From Austwickia sp. (GTDB taxonomy: Bacteria > Actinomycetota > Actinomycetes > Actinomycetales > Dermatophilaceae): a stretch of 64,000 nucleotides of DNA. The notes below the pieces were generated by a model. It searched no databases. It had not been told where the DNA came from and saw nothing but the letters and a program-made list of their open reading frames with translations. The number at the start of each line of letters is the position of its first letter. Within the stretch, counting starts at the first letter, position 1. The translations under genes were made by a program, and so were the position numbers. The stretch spans positions 1,674,001 to 1,738,000 of the forward strand of contig CP064985.1 of NCBI GenBank assembly GCA_016699675.1. Direction: 5' to 3'. This document shows positions 16,294 through 24,640 of the stretch, piece after piece.

Positions 16294-17505
16294 GTGGACC
16301 CGATTCGGAACCCCTATGCCCCTGGCGCCGGCCAGCGCCCCCCCGAGCTCGCCGGCCGCGACGAGCAGCTGCGAACCTTCGACGTGGTCCTTGAGCGAGT
16401 CGCCAAGGGCCGCCCCGAGCGCTCGATCGTTCTCACCGGCCTTCGCGGCGTCGGCAAGACCGTGTTGCTCAACTCGTTGCGGAGTTCGGCAGTCCGCGCC
16501 GGTTGGGGGACAGGCAAGTTCGAGGCCCGGCCCGACCAGACGTTGCGTCGTCCGGCGAGCGCGGCCCTGCACGTCGCCGTGCGGGAGCTGGGGCACCCCA
16601 GCGGCGACGAGGTCGACCACGTGCTCGGCGTGATCAAGGCGTTTGCCCTGCGCGATGCCGCGCCGAGCGCCAAGCTTCGCGAGAAGTGGCAACCGGGCAT
16701 CGACGTACCGGCCATATCCGGCCGCGCGGACTCCGGCGACATCGAGATCGACCTTGTCGAATTGCTTACGGATGTCGGGGGATTGGCGCAAGACGTGGGT
16801 CGCGGGGTGGCGTTGTTCATCGACGAGATGCAGGATCTCGGCGCGGACGACGTCTCGGCGCTCTGCGCGGCCTTCCACGAGATCAGCCAGAACGGGCTGC
16901 CGGTCATCGTGGTCGGCGCCGGGCTGCCGCACCTGCCCGCCGTTTTGTCGGCCAGCAAGTCGTATTCCGAACGGCTGTTCCGCTATTCGCGGATCGATCG
17001 GCTCGATCGGGGCGCCGCGGAGGCCGCCCTGCAGGTGCCGGCGCGCGAGGAGGGTGCGGAGTTCGCCGGGGAGGCCCTGGAGGCGATGTACGTCGCGACG
17101 GGTGGCTACCCGTATTTCATCCAGGCGTACGGCAAGGTCGCCTGGGATGCCGCCCCCGCGTCGCCGATTACGGCACACGACGTACAGGTGGCGGCGCCGG
17201 AGGCCGAAGAGGAACTGGCGGTGGGGTTCTTCGGGAGCCGGTACGAGCGGGCGACGCCGGGGGAGCGCGAGTACCTGCGCGCGATGGCGGACGTTGCCGC
17301 CGAGATGCGTACGGCGGGTGAGGAACTCGACGAATCCGAATCCGTGCCGACCGCTCGGGTCGCCGACCAACTGGGCCGGAAGCCGCAGTCCCTCTCCCCG
17401 GCGCGCGACGGTCTGCTCAAGAAGGGCCTGATCTATTCCGGGGAGCGCGGCCGCATTGCCTTCACGGTGCCGCATTTCGGCAAGTACCTGCTGACGACGA
17501 CCTGA
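16294..17505 (+). CDS. AAA-family ATPase with C-terminal winged-helix region
   Basis: A 403-aa P-loop ATPase of the AAA_16 / archaeal-type ATPase group. Walker A GLRGVGKT is near residue 49 and Walker B ALFIDEMQDL near 172. The final 80 residues (TARVADQLGRKPQSLSPARD) look like a winged helix, so it may be a STAND-like regulator or a DNA-acting ATPase. GTG 16294 follows TACTGT by six bases, indicating a leaderless start. Intergenic 16055-16293 is relatively AT-rich with no gene. Confidence 0.8.
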   Translation: MDPIRNPYAPGAGQRPPELAGRDEQLRTFDVVLERVAKGRPERSIVLTGLRGVGKTVLLNSLRSSAVRAGWGTGKFEARPDQTLRRPASAALHVAVRELGHPSGDEVDHVLGVIKAFALRDAAPSAKLREKWQPGIDVPAISGRADSGDIEIDLVELLTDVGGLAQDVGRGVALFIDEMQDLGADDVSALCAAFHEISQNGLPVIVVGAGLPHLPAVLSASKSYSERLFRYSRIDRLDRGAAEAALQVPAREEGAEFAGEALEAMYVATGGYPYFIQAYGKVAWDAAPASPITAHDVQVAAPEAEEELAVGFFGSRYERATPGEREYLRAMADVAAEMRTAGEELDESESVPTARVADQLGRKPQSLSPARDGLLKKGLIYSGERGRIAFTVPHFGKYLLTTT

Positions 17506-17559
17506 CCGTCGTCCTCGTCGTCGCCGCCGCAGCGGCCGCACAGTTTCGGCCGTGATCTC

Positions 17560-19011
17560 CTAACCGGCAGTCAGCGCCTCGGTGTCGACCTCCTCGCGCA
17601 GGGGCGGGAGCAGCAGGGCGAGGAGCGCGAGAAGCACCAGCAGTCCGGCGCCGATCAGGAACGAGCGGTGGAATCCGGCGGTCATCGCCCCGGCCATGTC
17701 GCCGGTCCGGGCGAGGACGTCGGTCCCATGTCGCACGGCGATGGTGGACAGGCCGGCCACGCCGAGCGCGCCACCGACTTGCTGCATCGTGCCCGCCAGC
17801 CCCGACTCCGTGCCGGCGGAGTGCTGGGGAGCGGACCCGAGAGCCGCGACCATGAGCGGGATCATGCACAGGCCCATCCCGACGCCGGTCGCCACGAGCG
17901 CCGGCAACTCCTGCGCGACGTACGACCCGCCCACGGTCGTGCGTAGCCACAGCAGCTGACCGCCCGCGCCCAGGAGGGCGCCGGCCAGCACGAGGTTGCG
18001 GCCCCCGAGCACGGGCATGAGCTTCATGGCGACGCCCGTGCTGAGGGCGAAGGTGAGACCGAAGGCGGTCCAGGACAGACCGGTGCGCAGCGGCGACCAG
18101 CCCTGCACGAATTGCATGTACTGGGTGCCGAAGAAGAACATCGCAAACAAGGCGGCCGAGGCCACCGCGATGCTCGCCATGGCCACGCTGTAGGTGCGGT
18201 CGCGGAAGGCCGACAACTGCAGCAGGGGAGCCTTGGTGCGGGACTCCTGCACGACAAAGCCCACGAGCAGTACGCCGGCCGTCGCGAGACCCACCAGGGT
18301 CTCAGGATCACTCCACGACCCATGCGTCGTACGGATGACCGCCCACACGAGCGCCACCAGTCCCGCGGTCACGGTGAGTGCCCCCGGGAGGTCGAGGGAG
18401 CGTCGGTCGAGGGTCTCGCGGACGGCCGGACCCGAGCTCAGCAGCAGACCGACGAAGAGCAGGCCCATGGGCAGGTTGATCAGGAACGCCCATCGCCAGC
18501 CCACCGTGTCGGTGATGATCCCGCCGAGCGTCACGCCGACGACGCCGGAGATGCCCGTGACCGCGGCCCATCCGCTCAACACCTTCGAGCGCGCGGCCGG
18601 CTCGGTGAACGTGGCCAGCAGTAGCGCCAGGGCAGCCGTCCCCAGGATGGCCGCGAACAGGCCCTGGGTACCGCGCGCAGCGACCAACTGGCCAGGGGTC
18701 TGAGACAGGCCAGCGAAGAGTGAACTGACGCCGAAGCCGACCAGCCCGGCGAGCACGATCCGACGCCGACCCAGGAGGTCGATGACCCGGCCGCTGGCCA
18801 GCATGAGTCCGCCGAAGACGACCATGTACATGTCAACCACCCAGGCCAGGTCGCCGCCGGTGAATTCGAGATCGCGCTGGATGTGGGGGAGCGCGACGTT
18901 CACGATCGTGTCGTCCATGACCAGCATCAGCTGGGAACCGAGCGCAGCCAGCGCGAGGAGCACCGGACGGGCCGGTCCGGTGCGAATGGGGGAGGGCGGG
19001 ATTGCCGTCAT
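17560..19011 (-). CDS. MFS drug exporter, DHA2 (14-TMS) family
   Basis: A 483-aa major-facilitator transporter of the EmrB/QacA type: proton-driven export of drugs or other hydrophobic compounds across the cell membrane. VDMYMVVFGGLMLASGRVID (motif A region) and the antiporter-type GWRWAFLINLPMG loop are clear, and about 14 helices can be counted. ATG 19011 has AGGAGG close upstream. It is divergent from a TetR regulator with a shared operator, so it is probably induced by the substrate that inactivates that regulator. Confidence 0.92.
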   Translation of the reverse strand: MTAIPPSPIRTGPARPVLLALAALGSQLMLVMDDTIVNVALPHIQRDLEFTGGDLAWVVDMYMVVFGGLMLASGRVIDLLGRRRIVLAGLVGFGVSSLFAGLSQTPGQLVAARGTQGLFAAILGTAALALLLATFTEPAARSKVLSGWAAVTGISGVVGVTLGGIITDTVGWRWAFLINLPMGLLFVGLLLSSGPAVRETLDRRSLDLPGALTVTAGLVALVWAVIRTTHGSWSDPETLVGLATAGVLLVGFVVQESRTKAPLLQLSAFRDRTYSVAMASIAVASAALFAMFFFGTQYMQFVQGWSPLRTGLSWTAFGLTFALSTGVAMKLMPVLGGRNLVLAGALLGAGGQLLWLRTTVGGSYVAQELPALVATGVGMGLCMIPLMVAALGSAPQHSAGTESGLAGTMQQVGGALGVAGLSTIAVRHGTDVLARTGDMAGAMTAGFHRSFLIGAGLLVLLALLALLLPPLREEVDTEALTAG

Positions 19012-19017
19012 GGGACC

Positions 19018-19050
19018 TCCTACGGAGCGGTATTCCTACGATTGTAGGAG
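19018..19050. promoter_or_regulatory. Probable TetR operator between exporter and regulator
   Basis: TCCTAC (19034-19039) and GTAGGA (19044-19049) form a 6-bp inverted repeat around GATT; a further TCCTACG lies at 19018-19024. The sites overlap both ribosome binding sites in the 47-bp divergent gap, so binding would affect both genes. Confidence 0.65.
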
Positions 19051-19058
19051 AAGTTAGC

Positions 19059-19673
19059 ATGGCGGCTATGGCGTCCGCGAAAGCCTCTTCCCCTCGGTCT
19101 TCCGGAGATACCCGGAATCGGCTCCTGGAGGCCGCGGTCGATGTGCTCGCCGAGCTGGGCATGGGTTCCTTCACCCACCGGATCGTCGAGCAGCGCGCCG
19201 GCGTCTACCACGGCGCCACCACGCACTTTTTCGGCAGCCGCGACCAGCTGGTCGACGCGGTCTTCGGGCACCTGTTCGCGCTCGATCAGGACGCCGTCCG
19301 ACGCCAGCCCGAGGTCGCACCGGCTCCGGAGACGGTGAGCGATCCCGGTGTCCTGCGCGCGTCGTTGCGTGCGGGCGCGCGAGCACTGCTCGACGGCCGT
19401 CGGGAGGCGTTGGCGCGGTACGCCCTGGTCGTGCACGCGGCCCAGGAGCCACGACTGCAAGCGAGTCTCGCCCACTGGCGGGGCGCGATCGTCATGGCGA
19501 CGGCGCCGGTCATGGCGTTGCTCGGCGCGCGTGACGCGGAGGGCGCTGCCCGGGTCTTCATCGCCGGCGTGGACGGCCTGCTCCTGCATCGCTTGTCCGC
19601 ACCGTGGGGCGTGACGGATGCCCAGCTCGACGCCATGGTCGACGCCTTGTTGGCAGGGTCTCTGGGGCTCTGA
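19059..19673 (+). CDS. TetR-family transcriptional regulator
   Basis: A 204-aa regulator. The N-terminal HTH reads RNRLLEAAVDVLAELGMGSFTHRIVEQRAGVYHGATTHFF, the TetR pattern with the usual Y-H/F-F end. The C-terminal half is the variable ligand-binding domain. ATG 19059 has GGAG eight bases upstream. Divergent orientation and the palindromic site in the gap indicate that it represses the DHA2 exporter and probably itself. Confidence 0.9.
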   Translation: MAAMASAKASSPRSSGDTRNRLLEAAVDVLAELGMGSFTHRIVEQRAGVYHGATTHFFGSRDQLVDAVFGHLFALDQDAVRRQPEVAPAPETVSDPGVLRASLRAGARALLDGRREALARYALVVHAAQEPRLQASLAHWRGAIVMATAPVMALLGARDAEGAARVFIAGVDGLLLHRLSAPWGVTDAQLDAMVDALLAGSLGL

Positions 19674-19724
19674 CCGCGCCCACCCAGGAGACGGCTGTCA
19701 GTGTCTGGCCCTAGCCTCCGCTTC

Positions 19725-20696
19725 ATGACGACCGAACAGAGCGAGGCGGTTCTCAGCTGGCTGCTCGCGGGCGATCCCGCGATTCGGTGGCAGGTGATGC
19801 GCGACCTGGCGGACGCCCCCGAGGCCGAATGGCAGGCCGAGCGGCAGCGCGTCGAACACGAGGGATGGGGGGCCGCGCTGCTGGCCTGCCAGGACCCCGA
19901 GGGCACCTGGGCCGGCGGCGCCTGCTTCCCGGGCGACTTCTCCCGCGAGCTGTACGAGCAGGAGGGGCAGCCCTGGACCGCCACGATGAACGCCCTCGCC
20001 GATCTCACGGCGTACGGGTTGGATCCGACGACCGAACGGGCTCGCGCGATCGTCCGGCTGGTCGGCGAGCACGGGGTGTGGGAGTACGACGGGCTGCCGT
20101 ACTGGGGCGGCGAGGTCGAGGAGTGCATCAACGGGCGGACCGTCGCCGCGGGCGCCTACTTCGGCGTGGACATGACCCCGCTGGTGGAGCGGCTGCTCGG
20201 GGAACGCCAGCCGGACGGCGGCTGGAACTGCGAGCGCGCGACCGGCTCGACCCGCTCGTCCTTCCACTCGACCATTGACGTGCTGGAGGGGCTGCTGGAG
20301 TGGGAGCGGCAGGGCGGCGGTACGGCGGCGTCGCGCGCGGCTCGCGAGGCGGGCGAGGAGTACCTCCTGGGCCGGCGCCTGTTCCGGCGGCGCTCGACGG
20401 GCGAGGTCGTCGACTCCGACTTCCTGGAACTGGGGTTCCCGTGGCGGTGGTACTACACCGTGCTCCGCGGCCTCGACCACCTGCGCCGGGCCAGCCAGCT
20501 CACGGGCTCGGCGCCGGACCCGCGCGCCGCCGAGGCGATCGAGCACCTACGCAGCCGGCAGCTACCGGACGGGCGGTGGCTGCTGGAGTGGCAGCCGCGG
20601 GGCCGGGTGTGGTTCGAGATGGAGCCGGTGGGGGAGCCGTCGCGGTGGGTCACGCTGCACGCCCTGCGGGTCCTGCGCTGGTGGGACTGCTCGTGA
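19725..20696 (+). CDS. Squalene-cyclase-like alpha/alpha-toroid protein
   Basis: A 323-aa protein with repeated toroid motifs: LLACQDPEGTWAGG, LLGERQPDGGWNCER and RQLPDGRWLLEWQP (QxxDGxW-type QW repeats). Only one cyclase-like domain is present and the DxDD catalytic motif is not seen, so a true terpene cyclase activity is doubtful. ATG 19725 follows TAGCCT by seven bases (leaderless type). A GNAT gene overlaps its stop codon, suggesting translational coupling. Confidence 0.8.
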   Translation: MTTEQSEAVLSWLLAGDPAIRWQVMRDLADAPEAEWQAERQRVEHEGWGAALLACQDPEGTWAGGACFPGDFSRELYEQEGQPWTATMNALADLTAYGLDPTTERARAIVRLVGEHGVWEYDGLPYWGGEVEECINGRTVAAGAYFGVDMTPLVERLLGERQPDGGWNCERATGSTRSSFHSTIDVLEGLLEWERQGGGTAASRAAREAGEEYLLGRRLFRRRSTGEVVDSDFLELGFPWRWYYTVLRGLDHLRRASQLTGSAPDPRAAEAIEHLRSRQLPDGRWLLEWQPRGRVWFEMEPVGEPSRWVTLHALRVLRWWDCS

Positions 20697-20707
20697 GCGG
20701 CGACGGC

Positions 20708-21349
20708 ATGACGGCGCTGACGATTCGCCCGGCGAACGAGGCCTCCTGCGCCGACCTCGATCGCGTCATGCGCGGGGAGGCGGCGACGTGCCAATGCCAG
20801 CGGTACCGGCTGGAGCGCGGCGAGAGCTTCGGGCAACAGCCCGTCGAGGAGCGGCGGCACCGGCTCCACGACCAGACCTCGTGCGGCGACCCCGAGGCGC
20901 CGGAGACGTCCGGGCTCGTCGCCTACCTCGACGGCGAGCCGGTGGGGTGGTGCGCGGTCGCGCCCCGGTCGTCGTACGGAGGTCTCGTCCGCAACGCCAA
21001 CCAGACCGCCTGGCGCGGCCGTCACGAGGACCGCGCGGATCCGACCGTGTGGGCCGTGACCTGCCTGTACGTCGTGCGCGCGCACCGCGGCCACGGCATC
21101 AGCCGTGAACTCGCCCGGGCCGCACTGGAATTCGCGCGGTCTCGGGGTGCCCGGCTAGTGGAGGCGTACCCCGTTACGGAGCGGGGACTCACCTGGGGCG
21201 AGGCCCATCCGGGGCACCTCAGCGCGTACGAGGCTGCGGGGTTCACCGAGGTCCACCGCCCGTCGAAGCGCCGCGCGGTGGTGGCGTCCGCGCAGGTCAA
21301 GGACACCACCGGCGGCCTGGTCACGAACCCCGCGAAATCCTCGGGGTGA
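20708..21349 (+). CDS. GNAT-family N-acetyltransferase
   Basis: A 213-aa acetyltransferase. The acetyl-CoA motif A appears as VTCLYVVRAHRGHGISREL (R/Q-x-x-G-x-G/A variant RGHGIS), followed by ALEFARSRGARLVEAYP and YEAAGFTEV. ATG 20708 is used; GTG 20693 overlaps the upstream stop as GTGA and is an alternative coupled start. Substrate unknown. A cysteine-bearing RGEAATCQCQRYRL segment near the N-terminus is typical of this subgroup. Confidence 0.85.
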   Translation: MTALTIRPANEASCADLDRVMRGEAATCQCQRYRLERGESFGQQPVEERRHRLHDQTSCGDPEAPETSGLVAYLDGEPVGWCAVAPRSSYGGLVRNANQTAWRGRHEDRADPTVWAVTCLYVVRAHRGHGISRELARAALEFARSRGARLVEAYPVTERGLTWGEAHPGHLSAYEAAGFTEVHRPSKRRAVVASAQVKDTTGGLVTNPAKSSG

Positions 21350-21373
21350 GGCTGGCGGCCTAGCATCGGAGGC

Positions 21374-21721
21374 ATGGCGGACGACCGCGACATGACCGGC
21401 TGGCATCTCGTCGCGTTCCTCGGCGAGCTGGTCATGTGGGCCGCTGCGGAGTGGGGCGGCTGGGCGCTCGCCTCCGGACCGTGGCGGTGGCTGGCGGCCA
21501 TCGTGGCGTTGGTCGTCGTGATCGTCTTGTGGTCGGTGTGGGCGGCGCCGCGTGCGCCGCGACGGCTCGCCCTGGGGCCACGGCTGGTATTCATCGCCGT
21601 TCTGGGCGGCGCGGCGTCGATGACGTTGTGGTCGGCGTCAGAGGGGCGCGGAGCGATCGGGACAGTCCTCGCGACGGTGGCCGTCGTGATAGCTCAGGCC
21701 AGGGACGCGCGACGGCCCTAG
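21374..21721 (+). CDS. YrdB-family (DUF2568) membrane protein
   Basis: A 115-aa protein with four hydrophobic helices. The family motif LGELVMWAAAEWGGW near the N-terminus and VLWSVWAAPRAP in the middle are clear. Function is unknown. A TAGCAT box lies 7 bases before ATG 21374, and GGAGG is too close to the start to be a normal Shine-Dalgarno, so the transcript may be leaderless. Confidence 0.85.
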   Translation: MADDRDMTGWHLVAFLGELVMWAAAEWGGWALASGPWRWLAAIVALVVVIVLWSVWAAPRAPRRLALGPRLVFIAVLGGAASMTLWSASEGRGAIGTVLATVAVVIAQARDARRP

Positions 21722-21839
21722 GCGCCCTCGGGATGCGCCGCATGTCCCTCGGCGCTGACGAGTCGATGATCACCGCGGCAGACCCTTGCCTTCGGCGTCC
21801 CGCCTCGACTGCCTCCACTCCCTCACAATTGCGGTTGCC

Positions 21840-21985
21840 GCTCACCGATGCGGTCACAACCACCACCGTGAGCGCCCAGCGCAACCGTGACTGAACCACG
21901 CACTGGCCGCTCGCGCTCACCGTTGCGGGTAGCGCTCACCGATGTGGCTATAACCGCAACGGTGAGCGGCTACCGCAACCGTCAC
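21840..21985. repeat. Cluster of 14-bp direct and inverted repeats
   Basis: GCTCACCGATGCGG (21840-21853), GCTCACCGTTGCGG (21915-21928) and GCTCACCGATGTGG (21934-21947) are direct copies. CCGCAACGGTGAGC (21954-21967) is the exact reverse complement of the second. Shortened CGCAACCGT copies are at about 21891 and 21975. The gene-free stretch 21722-22036 holds nothing else I recognise. Confidence 0.8.
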
Positions 21986-22036
21986 CCGGCTCAGCGAGCG
22001 GCGACGGCCGGGGGTACGGGGTGCCACACTCGCGCC

Positions 22037-22387
22037 ATGAAGGCGATCGAGGTCATCACCAACCTGCACACCGACGACGTAGAGCGGGCCAGAGGTTTCT
22101 TGGCCTACCTGGGCCTGACCGAGGACGGGATGAACCAGGGCTGGGTGGCCCGCTTCGTCTCGCCCGACTCGGGAGCCTGCGTTCAGGTGGTCACCCGGGA
22201 CGCGACCGCGCCGGAGGATTCCGCCCTGACTGTCAAGGTGGACGACGTCGACGGGGCGTACGCCGAGGCCCAGCGCCGCGGCTACGAGATCGTGCACCCG
22301 CTGACGGACGAGCCGTGGGGCATCCGGCGATTCTTCGTCAGGAGCCCGGATGGTCAGGTGGTCAACGTCGCGCAGCACCGCACCTGA
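22037..22387 (+). CDS. VOC-superfamily (glyoxalase-like) protein
   Basis: A 116-aa single vicinal-oxygen-chelate module pair. The pattern FLAYLGLTEDGMNQGWVARF and RRFFVRSPDGQVVNVAQH is that of small antibiotic-resistance/glyoxalase-like proteins. The end motif has the DGQVVNV strand that normally carries a metal ligand glutamate (here N), so metal binding is uncertain. ATG 22037. It converges with the sigma-factor gene. Confidence 0.82.
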   Translation: MKAIEVITNLHTDDVERARGFLAYLGLTEDGMNQGWVARFVSPDSGACVQVVTRDATAPEDSALTVKVDDVDGAYAEAQRRGYEIVHPLTDEPWGIRRFFVRSPDGQVVNVAQHRT

Positions 22388-22445
22388 CGCCGTACGCCGT
22401 ATGCCGCGGGCCCACCAGCGCGACCACGTACGTCGTACGAGTTGG

Positions 22446-23417
22446 TCAGCCCGCGGCGTCCTCGAGGACCAGCGGCAAGCCGGCGAGGCGGAAGAGGTGA
22501 GGCTCGAACCAGCCCACCACCGCGTCGACCCGCCCGGACGGCCCGACGTGCAGGGCCTGGAGCTGGAACGCCTCCCACTGGCGGCCCTTGCGCAGGTACA
22601 TCCCCACGGCGGGGCCCGCGTTGACGCGGGTCCGCCGGAACGCCAGGTCGCCCGCCGCCTTGGCGGGGCAGTGCGTCCAGGAGAGTACGGCGGCGTCGCG
22701 GGCGCCCGCGTACCACCGGTCGAACGGCGGCATCTGCCACGTCGCGTCCTCCGCGAGGGACGCCTTGACCGCCTCGAAGTCGTGGCGCTCGAAGGCGTCC
22801 ACGAAGGCGTCGACGGCGGCGGCCTCCACCTGCTCGTCGACCGAATCGGCCGGCTCGGCAAGGCCCTCGCCGATGGTCGCCCGGCCGCGTTGCAGCGCCG
22901 AGTTGATCGACGCCACGCTCGTGTCCAACGTCTCGGCCGCGTCCGCGCTGCTGTACCCGAGGACCTCGCACAGCAGCAGCGCCGCCCGCTGGTTCGGGGT
23001 GAGATTCTGCAGCGCGGCCGTCCACGCCAGCGCGATGTTCTCCCGGCCGAGCAGCTGCTCCTCGGGCGTCGGGTGGGCGCTCTGCCACAGCATCGCCTCC
23101 GGCATCGGCTCCACCCAGGCGACGTCGTCGCGCCGCTGCAGCGCGGCGGAGGGGTCACCGGCGGGGGCGCCGAGGCCGGTGGGGAGCACCCGCTTCGAGG
23201 CGGACGACAGCGCCGACAGGCACGTGTTGGTGGCGATCCGATACATCCACGTCCGGACCGAGGACCGGCCGTCGAAGGAGTGGAACGCCCGCCACGCCCG
23301 CAGGTAGGTCTCCTGGACCTGGTCCTCCGCGTCCACGGCGGACCCCATCATCCGGTAGCAGTGCGCCAGCAGCTCACGCCGCAGGGGCGCGGTCGCCGCC
23401 TCGAAGTCGGTGCTCAC
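22446..23417 (-). CDS. ECF sigma factor with SnoaL-like C-terminal domain
   Basis: A 323-aa RNA polymerase sigma-70 family protein of the TIGR02960 (SigX5) type. Region 2 is HCYRMMGSAVDAEDQVQETY with TWMYRIATNTCLSAL. Region 4 is NLTPNQRAALLLCEVLGYSS with DTSVASINSALQRGR. The last 110 residues form a SnoaL/NTF2-like domain that modulates activity in related factors. No anti-sigma gene is adjacent. GTG 23417 has AGAAGG seven bases upstream; 13 bp separate it from the VOC gene before it, so the two form an operon. Confidence 0.9.
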   Translation of the reverse strand: MSTDFEAATAPLRRELLAHCYRMMGSAVDAEDQVQETYLRAWRAFHSFDGRSSVRTWMYRIATNTCLSALSSASKRVLPTGLGAPAGDPSAALQRRDDVAWVEPMPEAMLWQSAHPTPEEQLLGRENIALAWTAALQNLTPNQRAALLLCEVLGYSSADAAETLDTSVASINSALQRGRATIGEGLAEPADSVDEQVEAAAVDAFVDAFERHDFEAVKASLAEDATWQMPPFDRWYAGARDAAVLSWTHCPAKAAGDLAFRRTRVNAGPAVGMYLRKGRQWEAFQLQALHVGPSGRVDAVVGWFEPHLFRLAGLPLVLEDAAG

Positions 23418-23430
23418 GACGTACCTTCTT

Positions 23431-23877
23431 TCAGCCGAACGTGCCAGCCGCCCGGGCCTTCTCGACGTCCATCCACATGATTTCCCAGATGTGGCCGTCG
23501 GGGTCGGCGTACGAGCGGCCGTACATGAAGTCGCCGCCCTCCTCGGCGCGCACCTGCGTGCCCCCGGCCGCCACGGCACGGTCCACGAGGTCGTCCACGG
23601 CCTCGCGGCTGTCGGCGGACAGGCAGGTCAGCACCTCGTGGTGGCCCGGCTGGGCCAGCTGCGCCTTGTGGAACTGGTTGAAGAAGTCGCGCTGGAGCAG
23701 CATCGCGAACAGGTTCGGGCCGAGTTCGAGGGCGAGCGCCGTGCCGTCCTGGCACATCTCCTCGTTGAAGGCGTAGCCCAGTGCGGTGAAGAACGTGCGG
23801 CTGCGGTTGGTGTCGGCGACGGGCAGGTTGACGAAGATCATCTGGTGGGTGCGGGTGGTGGTGGCCTGCTCAGACAT
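23431..23877 (-). CDS. VOC-family protein co-transcribed with the sigma factor
   Basis: A 148-aa glyoxalase/bleomycin-resistance-like protein. VNLPVADTNRSRTFFTALGY and the closing YADPDGHIWEIMWMD, which includes the metal-ligand glutamate, are typical. It is the first gene of a two-gene unit with the ECF sigma factor. VOC proteins beside TIGR02960 sigma genes are a common arrangement, so it may sense or detoxify the inducing compound. Confidence 0.87.
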   Translation of the reverse strand: MSEQATTTRTHQMIFVNLPVADTNRSRTFFTALGYAFNEEMCQDGTALALELGPNLFAMLLQRDFFNQFHKAQLAQPGHHEVLTCLSADSREAVDDLVDRAVAAGGTQVRAEEGGDFMYGRSYADPDGHIWEIMWMDVEKARAAGTFG

Positions 23878-24021
23878 GACGGTTGCCTTTCGCTGCGGGC
23901 GGCCCCGGCGGCCGCTCTCACCCGTACAGACCGACGTGGGTCCGCAGAATCATCGCCGTCCGATCGAGAATTTGGCGCGCAGGTGAAATCAGCGGCGCCA
24001 GGAGCGCGGTACAACGGTCCG

Positions 24022-24579
24022 GTGGATTCCGTGGATGCGTTGGACCAGCTGGCAGCGCTCGAACCGGCCTGCTCGCGTCAGCAAGCAGCGACCTTCTTCG
24101 CGAGCCTGCCGCCCGCGCGGGCCGAGGCGATCACGGGGCGTTGGCGCGGTCGGGAGCTGGCGACCGGGCACCCCTGGGATGGGCTGTTGAGCGCGGCCGG
24201 TTGGTACGGCAAGCAGTTCGACGGGCCCGAGGCCGTGCACCCGCTGCTCCTCCGGGACCCCTCCGGCCAGGTCTTTCCGGTGGACCCGCGCTGGGTGCCG
24301 CTGGGGCTGGCGCGGCGGGTCTCGCCGGCTCTGGTGGGGCGGGGGCGCGGGCTCCTCGGGCTGGTGCGGCCCGCGGTGCGGGCCCACGGGTACGGCGCGC
24401 GACTGCGTCACCTCGAGGACCACGGGGTGGTGACGGCGGCCATGATCTACGACGACCTGCCGATCATCGACGTGTTCCGGCAGGTGGCCGAGGACACGCT
24501 GATCGGGCGGATGGACTATCGCGCCGAGCCGGCGCCGCTGTTCTTCGTCCTATCCCGGGACGGGAACGACGAACGGTAA
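24022..24579 (+). CDS. GXWXG / DUF4334 domain protein
   Basis: A 185-aa protein with the GXWXG motif (TGRWRGRELATGHPWDGLL, then GWYGKQFDG) followed by a DUF4334 domain ending in GRMDYRAEPAPLFFVLSRD. The function of both domains is unknown. GTG 24022 lies six bases after TACAAC, in keeping with a leaderless start. It is divergent from the VOC-sigma unit across 144 bp. Confidence 0.85.
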   Translation: MDSVDALDQLAALEPACSRQQAATFFASLPPARAEAITGRWRGRELATGHPWDGLLSAAGWYGKQFDGPEAVHPLLLRDPSGQVFPVDPRWVPLGLARRVSPALVGRGRGLLGLVRPAVRAHGYGARLRHLEDHGVVTAAMIYDDLPIIDVFRQVAEDTLIGRMDYRAEPAPLFFVLSRDGNDER

Positions 24580-24640
24580 CGGCTCAAGGCCGCGACCGTA
24601 CGGCGCGGCCGGTGGCGCGGAACTGGCACAGAGGACCGGG

